Of a DNA stretch of 13,240 bases, positions 5,683 through 13,190 are shown piece after piece; positions within the stretch are counted from its first letter, which is position 1; each line of letters begins with the position of its first letter. The notes beneath the pieces were generated by a model. It ran no database searches. It was given only the letters and a program-made list of their open reading frames with translations, and was not told where the DNA came from. Location: assembly GCA_045633005.1 (NCBI GenBank), contig JAZQXT010000018.1, positions 1-13,240 on the forward strand. Reading direction: 5' to 3'. This DNA comes from CAG-390 sp045633005 (GTDB lineage: Bacteria; Bacillota; Clostridia; Oscillospirales; CAG-272). The position numbers were made by a program, and so were the translations under genes.

Positions 5683-5919
5683 ATGCAAATAGACAGAGCA
5701 ACGCTTGAGCGCCTGCTTACCCTGAGTGACGGACAGCTTAAATTTATAATGGGAAAAATAGCGGGGGAGAACGGTATTGACCTATCGGGGCTTAACGTAA
5801 ACCTCGGTGATATGTCAAGCGTGCGCAACGCCATAAGAAATATCAGCGACAGAGACCTTGCCGCGATATCGGCGCAGATAGAGGCGGCGCAGAATTCAAA
5901 GCGGAGGGGCGGCAGATGA
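5683..5919 (+). CDS. Small uncharacterised protein, first of a three-gene operon
   Basis: A 78-residue protein starting at the ATG at 5683. GGAG (5671-5674) lies 8 bases upstream; the reading frame stays open further 5' but without a better site. It is soluble and mostly helical in appearance: MQIDRATLERLLTLSDGQL, then FIMGKIAGENGIDL, a short NVNLGDMSSVRNAIRN helix, and a basic tail KRRGGR. There is no signal peptide, membrane segment, Cys pair or catalytic motif. The pattern (helix, 'GIDLSGLNV', helix) resembles small clostridial proteins I recall only as hypothetical. The next gene starts 1 base after its stop, so the two are surely co-transcribed and probably translationally coupled. Confidence 0.8.
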   Translation: MQIDRATLERLLTLSDGQLKFIMGKIAGENGIDLSGLNVNLGDMSSVRNAIRNISDRDLAAISAQIEAAQNSKRRGGR

Positions 5920-5920
5920 T

Positions 5921-6277
5921 ATGAGCGAAAAGACTAACGGCGAGCTTGCGCTCGCGCCCGACCTCGGCGGTATGGTGTCAAAGCTGCTTGCAAACCCTGA
6001 GCTTATATCGCAGATAGCCTCGGCGGTGGGGGCTGAACCGAGTGGTGCGCCGCCCGAGAGGGAGGCGCAGAGTGCCTCTGCCGAACCAGCCTCCGCACTT
6101 CCCGTAGGTCAGCTCATGTCCTTGCTCGGAGGCGTGGGGGGCGGAGGCGATGCGGCACGGCGCACGGCGCTCCTTTCTGCGCTCAAGCCCTACTGCAACG
6201 AGCATAGATGCCGCACCATCGACTACATGATAGGAATATCAAAGATAGCGGGCGGATTTTCGGGATTCGGAAAATAG
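5921..6277 (+). CDS. Small uncharacterised protein with Ala/Pro/Glu linker, second of a three-gene operon
   Basis: A 118-residue protein in three parts: an N-terminal helix region (PDLGGMVSKLLANPELISQI, about 13-32), a low-complexity Ala/Pro/Glu/Ser linker (about 38-61), and a C-terminal helical part beginning GQLMSLLGGVGGGG and continuing RRTALLSALKPYCNEHRC to GGFSGFGK. The segment 'LLxALKPY' followed by a basic helix recurs, from memory, in small unnamed Firmicutes proteins. Cys92 and Cys97 form a C-x4-C pair. No signal peptide is seen. A GGAGGGGCGG stretch (5903-5912) serves as a somewhat distant ribosome-binding site. The gene starts 1 base after the previous stop and ends 8 bases before the next start. 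Function unknown. Confidence 0.8.
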   Translation: MSEKTNGELALAPDLGGMVSKLLANPELISQIASAVGAEPSGAPPEREAQSASAEPASALPVGQLMSLLGGVGGGGDAARRTALLSALKPYCNEHRCRTIDYMIGISKIAGGFSGFGK

Positions 6278-6285
6278 GAGGGCGA

Positions 6286-6657
6286 ATGTATTCAAGACCA
6301 AACAGAAGGAATACTCATCACGGCGAGATAGAGCTTCCGCGCGATTACAGCGGAAACGCCTTTATGCCATTTCCCGATCCGCCCGTTTTGGCGGGGATAA
6401 GGGAGGAGAACGAGCAAAAAAGGGCGAGGGAGCGTGAGGATGCGCCCGTCTGCGATGAATGTGCGGACACAAAGGAGGAAGCCGTGCTTCCGGCGTGCGC
6501 CGAGCGACCGAAGCTTTCGGGGCTTGGCGGACTTTTTGACGGCGAGCTTGGGCTTGAGGAGCTTTTGCTTCTTGGCGTGATATTTCTGATTTTTTCGGAC
6601 TCCTCGCACCGCGACAACGAGCTTCTCATCGCGCTTTTGTTGATATTGGTAATATAA
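6286..6657 (+). CDS. Small protein with a C-terminal hydrophobic hairpin, third of a three-gene operon
   Basis: A 123-residue protein starting at the ATG at 6286. AGGAGG (6276-6281) sits 4 bases upstream and overlaps the previous stop; the frame is open upstream but lacks such a site. The N-terminus is basic and polar (MYSRPNRRNTHHGEIELP), followed by a charged Arg/Glu stretch and a CDEC motif with further Cys. The C-terminal 40 residues have LGGLFDGELGLEE, then two short hydrophobic runs (LLLLGVIFLIF and LLIALLLILVI) split by the polar SDSSHRDNE, and the protein ends within the second run. This could be a re-entrant membrane hairpin or tail anchor. The terminator follows directly. It may recruit the two soluble partners to a membrane; that is inference. 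Confidence 0.8.
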   Translation: MYSRPNRRNTHHGEIELPRDYSGNAFMPFPDPPVLAGIREENEQKRAREREDAPVCDECADTKEEAVLPACAERPKLSGLGGLFDGELGLEELLLLGVIFLIFSDSSHRDNELLIALLLILVI

Positions 6658-6688
6658 AAATGTCAGGTCCTCGGACCTGACATTTTTA
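6656..6688. terminator. Bidirectional terminator between the small-protein operon and the hydrolase
   Basis: AAAAATGTCAGGTC (6656-6669), CTCG loop, GACCTGACATTTTT (6674-6687). The stem is perfect, with A/T flanks serving both strands. It overlaps the stop codons of both convergent genes. Confidence 0.9.
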
Positions 6689-7624
6689 TGCTTTTTCAAA
6701 AAACTCGCGCACTGCGGCGATATATTTTTCGGGATCGACGGGAAATGCAATGCCGTGACCCGCACCCTCGATGATGACGAGCTTTTTCTTTTCTGACGCG
6801 CAGGCTTCAAAGTTTTCGCGGCTCATGTCGCACGGCACGAAGCCGTCGGTGTCGCCGTGGAAGAAAATAACGGGCAGACGGCTTTTTTTGAGCTGTTCGA
6901 CGGGCGAGGTCGATTCGGGGTCAAAGCCGCCGAAGATGATCGCGCCGAGGCGCACGAAGGGGTAGAGAAGCGCGGGCGGTATTTTTATGTCGCGCATGAC
7001 CTTTTTGATTATTGCCTTTGCCGAGGTGTAGCCGCAATCGGCAAGCACGCCTATGACGTTTTCGGGCAGCTCCTCGCCCGCGCAGATCATTACCGTTGAC
7101 GCGCCCATGGAAACGCCGCCGATTATTATCTTGGCGTTGGGGTCTATCTCGTTGATAATATAATCTATCCACGCGCGGCAGTCGCGGCTCTCCCTGATGC
7201 CGAAGGTGGTGGTTCTTCCCTCGCTTCTTCCGCCGCAACGCTGATCGACTATTATTACGTTGGTGCCGACCTTGCGGCAACGTGCTATCGCGCCTGACAG
7301 ATCGCGCTCGGCGCTTCCTCTGTAGCCGTGCATTATAAGCTCGATGGGTGCGCCGTCAAAGAAATGATAATATCTTCCGTAAAGGCGAAGTCCGTCAAAG
7401 GACGTGATGGAGATATCGCGGTGCGGCAGGGTGCGCCCATCCTTTATCCACCTTATCATATCCTCGTAGAACGGCTCGTATATCTTGCCCTTGGGAACGT
7501 CGTATTCCTCCTTGGTTCTTTTCGGTGAGACGTAAAATACCAAGAGATAGCAGACGAGTGATACGGCAAGGGCAAGCAAAACGAGTGAGGATAATATTAA
7601 AACTATATTTACAAAAATATTCAT
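6686..7624 (-). CDS. Membrane-anchored alpha/beta hydrolase
   Basis: A 312-residue serine hydrolase of the Bem46/YqkD-like type. Residues 1-32 form one long hydrophobic helix, probably an uncleaved anchor. The hydrolase core shows oxyanion-region MHGYRG (98-103), nucleophile elbow GVSMG with Ser172, acid Asp260 in HGDTDGFVP, and His290 in GAGHG. An Asp-Gln-Arg-Cys-Gly-Gly-Arg motif near 127-133 is typical of this subfamily. Substrate unknown; esterase or lipase activity at the membrane is likely. AAGGAG lies 7 bases before the ATG, and promoter TTGAAA/TATAAT is at 7645-7673. It is monocistronic and diverges from the carbohydrate operon. Confidence 0.9.
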   Translation of the reverse strand: MNIFVNIVLILSSLVLLALAVSLVCYLLVFYVSPKRTKEEYDVPKGKIYEPFYEDMIRWIKDGRTLPHRDISITSFDGLRLYGRYYHFFDGAPIELIMHGYRGSAERDLSGAIARCRKVGTNVIIVDQRCGGRSEGRTTTFGIRESRDCRAWIDYIINEIDPNAKIIIGGVSMGASTVMICAGEELPENVIGVLADCGYTSAKAIIKKVMRDIKIPPALLYPFVRLGAIIFGGFDPESTSPVEQLKKSRLPVIFFHGDTDGFVPCDMSRENFEACASEKKKLVIIEGAGHGIAFPVDPEKYIAAVREFFEKA

Positions 7625-7644
7625 ACGTATTCTCCTTTTGTAAC

Positions 7645-7673
7645 ATTATAACATCCGCGCCCGCGCTTTTCAA
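7645..7673 (-). promoter_or_regulatory. Promoter of the alpha/beta hydrolase gene
   Basis: Minus strand: -35 TTGAAA (7668-7673), 17-base GC-rich spacer, -10 TATAAT (7645-7650), about 21 bases before the ATG. Confidence 0.75.
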
Positions 7674-7701
7674 GTTTTTGGCATATAAATTGTAAAATTT
7701 C

Positions 7702-7730
7702 TTGACTTGATTTTTTATGTGTGGTATAAT
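7702..7730 (+). promoter_or_regulatory. Promoter of the carbohydrate operon
   Basis: Plus strand: -35 TTGACT (7702-7707), 17-base spacer, -10 TATAAT (7725-7730) with TG one base before it (extended -10). No clear operator palindrome is seen around it, so a strong, possibly constitutive promoter is suggested. Confidence 0.8.
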
Positions 7731-7770
7731 TTATCAAAGGGTTCGCCCAAAAACATTCAGGAGAAAGAGA

Positions 7771-8904
7771 ATGGATATCCAGAAGATAAAAACCTACATC
7801 ATTATGACCGATTACGTAGAGCCTAACACTGGTAAGGACGTTTCAGATGCTATTCAGAAGGTCATCGACGAAAACCCCAACAGAACTATATATTTCCCCG
7901 ACGGCGAGTACGTTCTCGCAAAGCCGATAAAGACGAGCGCGTATCCGCTTGACAGCGTTTCTTTTGAACTCGCAAACTACGCGGTGCTCAAGGCGTCCGA
8001 CGATTGGAGCGATACCGAGGCTATGGTGCGCATAGGCGCGGCAGAGCCGCACAACGACATCACCACCGTGGGAAGCAACTATTGCTTCAAGGGCGGCGTT
8101 GTTGACGGTAACGGCAAGGCAAAGGCTATTGCGCTCGAGGGCTGCCGCGAAACGCTTATTTCGGGCGTTTCCATCAAGCACGCCAAGGTCGGCGTTCACA
8201 TCAAGAAGGGTGTAAACAACGGCTCGTCCGACTGCGACGTAAGAGACGTTAATATCGTCGGTACGGATACCGAGGACTCTATCGGCGTTCTTATCGAGGG
8301 CGCGGACAATACCCTTACCAATATGCGCATATCCTCCGTTTACACCGGCGTAAAGATCACCCGCGGCGGAAACTTCCTTCGCAACATCCATCCTCTTTAC
8401 ATATACGTTCCCGCGCTTGAGGGCAAGTATGAGGGAAGCATCGGTTTTGACGACGTTGCGGGCGGTAACTGGTTCGATATGTGCTACAGCGATCAGTTTG
8501 CTACGGGCTTTGCAATGGCACCCAAGACTCCCTCCATCTACAACAACTGCTTCGTATTCTGGTACGAGGGCGACCACGTTCAGACGGGCTTCCACGCTCG
8601 CGGCAAGTTTATGTCCTCCATCAAGGGCGGCAGAGTGTGCTTCAGCACCTATGAAACACAGAACGCCGTTCTCAAGGTCGACGAGGAGGGCGGCACGGGC
8701 GTTATCGAGTTCCCCGCATTCAACCCCGAATGGTCGCAGGATAAGTCCTATGAGCAGTATCTGCACGGCAGAGTAAACGCATACTCCAAGAAGCCTCTTA
8801 CCGAGGTACACTATGAGATGTGGAAGATAAGAGCGCCCGAGGAGGCAAGACGTGTTGCCGACCTTGAAAGACGCCGCGCTGAAAGAAAAAACAAGGTGCA
8901 GTAA
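7771..8904 (+). CDS. Parallel beta-helix protein of the pectate-lyase superfamily, no export signal
   Basis: A 377-residue protein. The start is set by AGGAGA 6 bases before the ATG at 7771; an upstream in-frame ATG at 7717 lies before the promoter -10 and is not used. The N-terminus (GKDVSDAIQKVIDENPN, then TIYFPDGEYVL at 39-49) matches the opening of Pectate_lyase_3/GH28-type beta-helices. Successive turns follow with GGVVDGNG (108-115) and repeated short strands (ISGVSIKHAKVGVHI, TNMRISSVYTGVKI). The C-terminus is a charged basic helix (EEARRVADLERRRAERK). There is no signal peptide, so it should act in the cytoplasm, which is unusual for pectate-lyase-like enzymes. It overlaps the next gene by 1 base (TAATG). 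It could be a lyase, hydrolase or epimerase; substrate unknown. Confidence 0.85.
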   Translation: MDIQKIKTYIIMTDYVEPNTGKDVSDAIQKVIDENPNRTIYFPDGEYVLAKPIKTSAYPLDSVSFELANYAVLKASDDWSDTEAMVRIGAAEPHNDITTVGSNYCFKGGVVDGNGKAKAIALEGCRETLISGVSIKHAKVGVHIKKGVNNGSSDCDVRDVNIVGTDTEDSIGVLIEGADNTLTNMRISSVYTGVKITRGGNFLRNIHPLYIYVPALEGKYEGSIGFDDVAGGNWFDMCYSDQFATGFAMAPKTPSIYNNCFVFWYEGDHVQTGFHARGKFMSSIKGGRVCFSTYETQNAVLKVDEEGGTGVIEFPAFNPEWSQDKSYEQYLHGRVNAYSKKPLTEVHYEMWKIRAPEEARRVADLERRRAERKNKVQ

Positions 8905-9752
8905 TGAGCGTAAAAGACACGATAGTTATTAAAAGCGGTAATTGGGAGGCGGGCGTTTGCCCCCGCCTTGGCGGTAATATAATCTATTTCCGCTACTGCG
9001 GCAAGGATATCTTCAATCCCCTTGTAGACGAAAAGCAGCTTGAGGCTGACCCGTATCTGCAGGGCGCGCCCATTCTTTTGCCCGCAAACAGAATATACAA
9101 GGGCGAGTTCAGCTTCGAGGGCGTGGATTACACGCTTCCCATAACGGAGCCGAGAACGAACTCACATCTGCACGGTCTCGTTCACCGTCAGCCCTTTACG
9201 CTCGTTGACTCGGGCGAGGATTTCGTGACTATGGCGTTTTCAAACAAGGGGCTCGTTTATCCCTTCAATTTTGATATGAAGGTCACCTACCGCCTTGATG
9301 CCGAGGGACTTTCGCAGGAATACGACATAGTAAACACCGATACGAAGAATATGCCCTACACCTTCTGCTTGCACTCCGCGTTCGTCGAGCCTGAAAGCTT
9401 TACGCTCCCCGTTTGCAAGCGTCAGGAGCACGACGAGATAGACATCCCCACGGGCAGATATCTTGAGCTTAACGAGCAGGAGCGCGGCTACGTAACGGGC
9501 TCGCCTTCGAAGGGACTCGAGATAGTCGGCTACTACGAGGCGACGGGACACACCTCCCGCGTTGGCGATTTCCTTTATACCGTTTCCGATAATTTCGATT
9601 ATTGGATACTCTATAACGGTCGCGGCGTTTCGGGCTTCCTCTGCCTTGAGCCGCAGGCGGGAAAGGTCAACGGACTCAATATCGACGACGGATATAAGCT
9701 CCTCACCCCGGGTGAGAGCGTAAGATATACCACAAGATATACTCACATATAA
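8904..9752 (+). CDS. Aldose 1-epimerase-like protein (GalM superfamily)
   Basis: A 282-residue protein of the galactose-mutarotase fold. It shows PANRI (60-64, substrate-binding Arg), SHLHG (87-91, where GalM has a conserved His), CLHSAF (155-160) with His157 in the place of the catalytic His (usually H-P-Y-F), and Glu249 in LEPQAG as the catalytic base. The key His and Glu are kept, although the context around His157 differs from classical GalM, so the sugar may not be galactose. No signal peptide. Its start overlaps the beta-helix stop (TAATG), and GH94 begins 15 bases later. A likely role is anomer interconversion for the sugar made or used by the neighbouring enzymes. Confidence 0.88.
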   Translation: MSVKDTIVIKSGNWEAGVCPRLGGNIIYFRYCGKDIFNPLVDEKQLEADPYLQGAPILLPANRIYKGEFSFEGVDYTLPITEPRTNSHLHGLVHRQPFTLVDSGEDFVTMAFSNKGLVYPFNFDMKVTYRLDAEGLSQEYDIVNTDTKNMPYTFCLHSAFVEPESFTLPVCKRQEHDEIDIPTGRYLELNEQERGYVTGSPSKGLEIVGYYEATGHTSRVGDFLYTVSDNFDYWILYNGRGVSGFLCLEPQAGKVNGLNIDDGYKLLTPGESVRYTTRYTHI

Positions 9753-9767
9753 GACAGGAGAAAAACA

Positions 9768-12068
9768 ATGAACTCTTACGGAAATTTTGTAAAAGAGAAG
9801 GAATTTAAGATCACTTCTCCCACACCTCCGCGTCCCCAGCTCAACTACATCTGGAACTCCCGCGTGCTTTCGGGCGTAAACCAGAATGGCGGCGGCGTAG
9901 GAGCGTACGGTCAGCGCGCGCTTGCGTACATCGATCCCGACGGAAAGGGACGTTGCACCGTTATCCGCGACGGTAACCGTTATTTCTATATCAAGAACAA
10001 GGCTACGGGCACTGTCTTTAACCCCGGTCTTTATCCCACCCTTACTCCCGTTGACGATTACTACTGCATCCACGGTCTCGGATACAGCATCATTCACGGT
10101 GAGTGCGAGGGCATCAGCGCGACCGCGCGAATCTATATCAACGAAAACGACCCCTGCGAGATCTGGAAGGTAACTCTTGAAAACAAGACCGATAAGGCGG
10201 CTGACGTTTCGCTTTATTCCTTTGCGGATTTTGAGCTTGTGGGTTATCAGCGTTACAGCGACTATAACTCCTACGTTCACGCCGAGTACGATGAGGAAAA
10301 CAACCTCATTATGTGCTTCAACAAGGCTATGGAGCGTCCGCACGAGTGGTTCAACGGCTTTATTGCGTCAAGCGTTAAGCCCACCGCGTTTGAGACCTCG
10401 CGCCGCGGCTTCCTCGGTCAGTACGGCTCGATAGTTGCTCCCGAGGCTATAAAGGGCGAAAAGCTTGCCGACAACTTTGCCGCTTGCGAGCAGATGTGCG
10501 GTGCGCTTCAGCACGATATCACCCTTGCCGCAGGCGAGGAAAAGAGCGTATATATCCTTATCGGTGACGCCGCCGAGATGAGCATTGCCGCCGATATCTG
10601 CAAAAAGCTCTTTGCCGACGGCAAGATCGAGGCTGACTATCAGGCTCTGCTTGACCGCAAGAGCGAGACGTCCTCCAGCATCAGCGTGCACACCCCCAGC
10701 GAGAAGATAAATTGCCTTACCAACTACTGGCTCAAGCAGCAGGTACAGCTCTGCGCCGAGGTAGGACGCGACACGGGTAAGGGCTTCCGCGATCAGCTTC
10801 AGGATGCGTGGGCAGTTGCCTCCTTCAACCCTGAGCTTGCAAAGGAAAAGATACTTGAAACACTTACCTATATGTATTCCGACGGTCGCTGCGTTCGCGG
10901 CTGGCTGCCCCTTGACCACCACATCTACTCCGACGGTCCCGTTTGGGTAACGCCCACCGTAAACGCCTACATCAAGGAAACGGGCGACGTTGACTTCCTT
11001 AACCACCCCGTTAAGTATCTTGACGAGGGCGAGGACACCGTTTGGGAGCATATCCTTACCGCTATGCGCTTCGTATCCGAGGACGTTGGCGAGCACGGAC
11101 TCGTTCACTCCCGCGACGGCGACTGGAACGACTCGCTCAATATGACGGGACTTCTCGGCAAGGGTGAGTCCGTATGGACTTCTATTGCGCTTTGCTACGC
11201 GCTCAAGAACGCCGCCGAGATAGCTGAAAAGCTCGTTGGCGATCTCCTTATCCGCGACGAGATGCTTGCACGCCGCGAGAAGATGATAAAGGCGATAAAC
11301 GAAAAGGCTTGGGACGGCGAGTGGTATCTTGCCGCTATCAACGACTACAACGAAAAGGTCGGAAGCCACGAGGAGAGCGAGGGTAAGATATACCTCAACT
11401 CGCAGACGTGGGCAATTCTTTCCGAGGTTGCGTCGGGCGAGAGAGCGGAGAAGTGCATCGAGTCCGTTGACAAATATCTTGACAGCGACTACGGTCCTCT
11501 TACGCTTTATCCCACCTACACGAAGTTCAATAACAGAATAGGCAGACTTACAAGCTTCATCCCCGGTATCTGGGAAAACGGAACTCCCTACTGCCACGGC
11601 GGCACGTTCAAGGTAGTTGCCGACTGTCTGCTTGGCAGAGGCGACAAGGCTTACGAGACTATTCTTAAGATAATGCCCAACAGCGAGACCAACCCCTCCA
11701 CACATTCGGGCTGTGAGCCTTACGCTCTGACGAATATGTATTTCGGTCCCGATAACCCCCGTCGCGGCGAAACGCTCTTTGCGTGGGTAACGGGTACTGC
11801 GGGCTGGATGTTCCGTGCTGTAGTTCAGTATATGATGGGCTTCCACCCCGATTACGAGGGCTTCACGCTCGCACCCTGCATTCCTTCCGCGTGGGGCGAG
11901 GTAACGCTTACTCGCAAGTTCCGTGGGGACACGTACAACGTGACCATCAAGAACGAGAGTGGCGCACAGAGCGGCGTTAAGAGTGTTACTCTTGACGGCG
12001 TTGAGGTCGGCGCAAGCATAAAGCTCGTAGGCGACGGCAATACTCATAACGTAGTAGTAACTATGTAA
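9768..12068 (+). CDS. GH94 glycoside phosphorylase
   Basis: A 766-residue enzyme, close to usual GH94 lengths (about 750-820). The N-terminal part is a beta-sandwich (GGGVGAYGQR, IYINENDPCEIWKVTLEN, DVSLYSFADFEL). The catalytic (alpha/alpha)6 barrel holds GFRDQLQDA (339-347), RGWLPLDHH (377-385), the acid/base region DGDWNDSLN (450-458), CHGGTFKVVADCLLGRGDKA (609-628), and TGTAGWMFRA (675-684). The last three correspond to GH94 boxes for catalysis and phosphate binding. The reaction class is reversible phosphorolysis of a beta-linked disaccharide, releasing a sugar 1-phosphate. Family activities include cellobiose, chitobiose, laminaribiose, cellobionate and beta-1,2-glucooligosaccharides; which one applies cannot be read. 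Cytoplasmic. AGGAG lies 7 bases before the ATG; the terminator is at 12074. Confidence 0.93.
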   Translation: MNSYGNFVKEKEFKITSPTPPRPQLNYIWNSRVLSGVNQNGGGVGAYGQRALAYIDPDGKGRCTVIRDGNRYFYIKNKATGTVFNPGLYPTLTPVDDYYCIHGLGYSIIHGECEGISATARIYINENDPCEIWKVTLENKTDKAADVSLYSFADFELVGYQRYSDYNSYVHAEYDEENNLIMCFNKAMERPHEWFNGFIASSVKPTAFETSRRGFLGQYGSIVAPEAIKGEKLADNFAACEQMCGALQHDITLAAGEEKSVYILIGDAAEMSIAADICKKLFADGKIEADYQALLDRKSETSSSISVHTPSEKINCLTNYWLKQQVQLCAEVGRDTGKGFRDQLQDAWAVASFNPELAKEKILETLTYMYSDGRCVRGWLPLDHHIYSDGPVWVTPTVNAYIKETGDVDFLNHPVKYLDEGEDTVWEHILTAMRFVSEDVGEHGLVHSRDGDWNDSLNMTGLLGKGESVWTSIALCYALKNAAEIAEKLVGDLLIRDEMLARREKMIKAINEKAWDGEWYLAAINDYNEKVGSHEESEGKIYLNSQTWAILSEVASGERAEKCIESVDKYLDSDYGPLTLYPTYTKFNNRIGRLTSFIPGIWENGTPYCHGGTFKVVADCLLGRGDKAYETILKIMPNSETNPSTHSGCEPYALTNMYFGPDNPRRGETLFAWVTGTAGWMFRAVVQYMMGFHPDYEGFTLAPCIPSAWGEVTLTRKFRGDTYNVTIKNESGAQSGVKSVTLDGVEVGASIKLVGDGNTHNVVVTM

Positions 12069-12073
12069 AAAAT

Positions 12074-12108
12074 GACGGCTCTCAAGGATTTTCTTGAGAG
12101 CCGTCTTT
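12074..12108 (+). terminator. Hairpin after the GH94 gene, abutting the amidase ribosome-binding site
   Basis: Perfect 13-bp stem GACGGCTCTCAAG (12074-12086) with CTTGAGAGCCGTC (12093-12105), loop GATTTT, followed by only TTT. The next gene's GGAG begins at 12109. It probably ends most GH94 transcripts, but the T-tract is weak and read-through is likely to be what feeds the amidase gene. Confidence 0.7.
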
Positions 12109-12118
12109 GGAGATGAAG

Positions 12119-13129
12119 ATGAAAATGAATTTGAAGATAACGGCACTTTTGCTTGCGCTCGTCCTCGCGCTATCCTTGCTTTGCGCTTGCAACGAGACCG
12201 GAGCGGAAGGCGTGACGACCACCGACGGCACGTCAGCTCCCGAAGCTTCCGCTCCCGAAACGACCGTAGCCGAGACTACCGTAGCCGAAACGACTGTGGC
12301 GGAAACCACAGCCCCCGAAACTACCGCGCCCGAAATCGAAGTTGAACAGCTTTTCGGCGTTGTCAGCGCGGACGTGCTGAACGTGCGAAGCGGAGCGGGT
12401 ACGAAATTTGACGTAGTTGGCACGCTCACGCGCGGTGACAGCGTTGAGATAGTAGGAACGTCGGGCGGCTGGCATAGGATAAAGCACGGAGAGGGCGAGG
12501 CGTACGTTTCCACCGACTATATCGAGCTCCGCTATACGGTGGACGCGTCAAAGCACGTCATATACGACGGCGCGGTGCACGATCTTTTCCCCATAGCAAA
12601 GAGCTATTCGTTTAAGCGCGAGATGGAAATTGAATACGTTATGCTTCATTTTTCAAGTGCTATACTGATAGATTGGAACGATCCGTATAATATTGACCTC
12701 ATACGCGATATTTTTATCGACGGCGGGGTGGACGCGCATTATCTCATCGGGCGCGACGGAACGGTCTATTGCAACGTGCCCGAGGATCGCGGTGCGTATC
12801 ACGCGGGGCGCGGAACGTTTGGCGACGTCGTCGATAATATGAACTCGCGCTCCGTAGGCATCGAGATCGCGGCGATAGGGTCGGTTCGCGATATGTCAAA
12901 ATATATGACCGCCGCGCAGTACGCCACGATACCCGCCGAGAACATTGGCTACACCGACGCGCAGTACGAGGCACTCGGCGCGCTCGTTGCGGATATATGC
13001 GAGCGCTACGGCATCAGCGTCGACCGCGAGCATATAATGGGACACGATGAATATAACCCGAAAAAGAACGACCCGGGCGAGCTTTTCGATTGGGACAGGC
13101 TCATCACCGAGGTCAAGGAGCGAAAATAA
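12119..13129 (+). CDS. Lipoprotein with SH3b and N-acetylmuramoyl-L-alanine amidase (Amidase_2) domains
   Basis: A 336-residue secreted cell-wall enzyme. The signal peptide is MKMNLKITALLLALVLALSL, with a lipobox-like LCAC (Cys24). A Thr/Glu/Pro/Ala linker with a five-unit ETTxx repeat spans about 47-72. A bacterial SH3 domain (about 79-137) shows VLNVRSGAGTKFDVVGTL and ends AYVSTDYIEL. The Amidase_2/AmpD-like domain has probable zinc ligands His177 (MLHFS), His309 (MGHDE) and Asp318 (NDPG), catalytic Glu249 (VGIEI), Lys315/316, and YHAGRG. It should cleave the amide between MurNAc and the stem peptide. I chose ATG 12119 because GGAG (12109-12112) sits 6 bases upstream; a TTG at 12107 and ATG at 12113 are alternatives. 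No promoter fits between GH94 and this gene. Confidence 0.93.
   Translation: MKMNLKITALLLALVLALSLLCACNETGAEGVTTTDGTSAPEASAPETTVAETTVAETTVAETTAPETTAPEIEVEQLFGVVSADVLNVRSGAGTKFDVVGTLTRGDSVEIVGTSGGWHRIKHGEGEAYVSTDYIELRYTVDASKHVIYDGAVHDLFPIAKSYSFKREMEIEYVMLHFSSAILIDWNDPYNIDLIRDIFIDGGVDAHYLIGRDGTVYCNVPEDRGAYHAGRGTFGDVVDNMNSRSVGIEIAAIGSVRDMSKYMTAAQYATIPAENIGYTDAQYEALGALVADICERYGISVDREHIMGHDEYNPKKNDPGELFDWDRLITEVKERK
12257..12331 (+). repeat. Five-unit 15-bp tandem repeat coding the Thr-rich linker
   Basis: Five in-frame 15-base units encoding ETTVA, ETTVA, ETTVA, ETTAP, ETTAP. Third positions differ between units (GAA/GAG, ACG/ACT/ACC, GTA/GTG), so the repeat is old or maintained for the protein, not a fresh slippage product. 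Such Thr/Pro/Glu linkers tether lipoprotein domains away from the membrane. Confidence 0.85.
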
Positions 13130-13135
13130 GGAAAC

Positions 13136-13176
13136 CGCCGAGAGTAACCATTTGATCGCTCTCGGCGAGATTTTTT
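13136..13176 (+). terminator. Terminator of the amidase gene
   Basis: CGCCGAGAG (13136-13144) pairs with CTCTCGGCG (13159-13167) around a 14-base loop, followed by AGA and TTTTTT (13171-13176). It lies 6 bases after the stop codon. Confidence 0.88.
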
Positions 13177-13190
13177 ATAAGATTGTTAGG

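Noticed and set aside
12107..12115. TTG at 12107 or ATG at 12113 as the amidase start
   Set aside because: GGAG at 12109-12112 would overlap or touch these starts. ATG 12119 has proper 6-base spacing and still keeps the whole signal peptide.
9240..12146. Very long minus-strand open frames (367 and 592 codons) opposite the mutarotase and GH94 genes
   Set aside because: They are antisense shadows created by biased codon use in the real genes. They lack ribosome-binding sites and domain motifs, while the plus-strand products carry clear family signatures.
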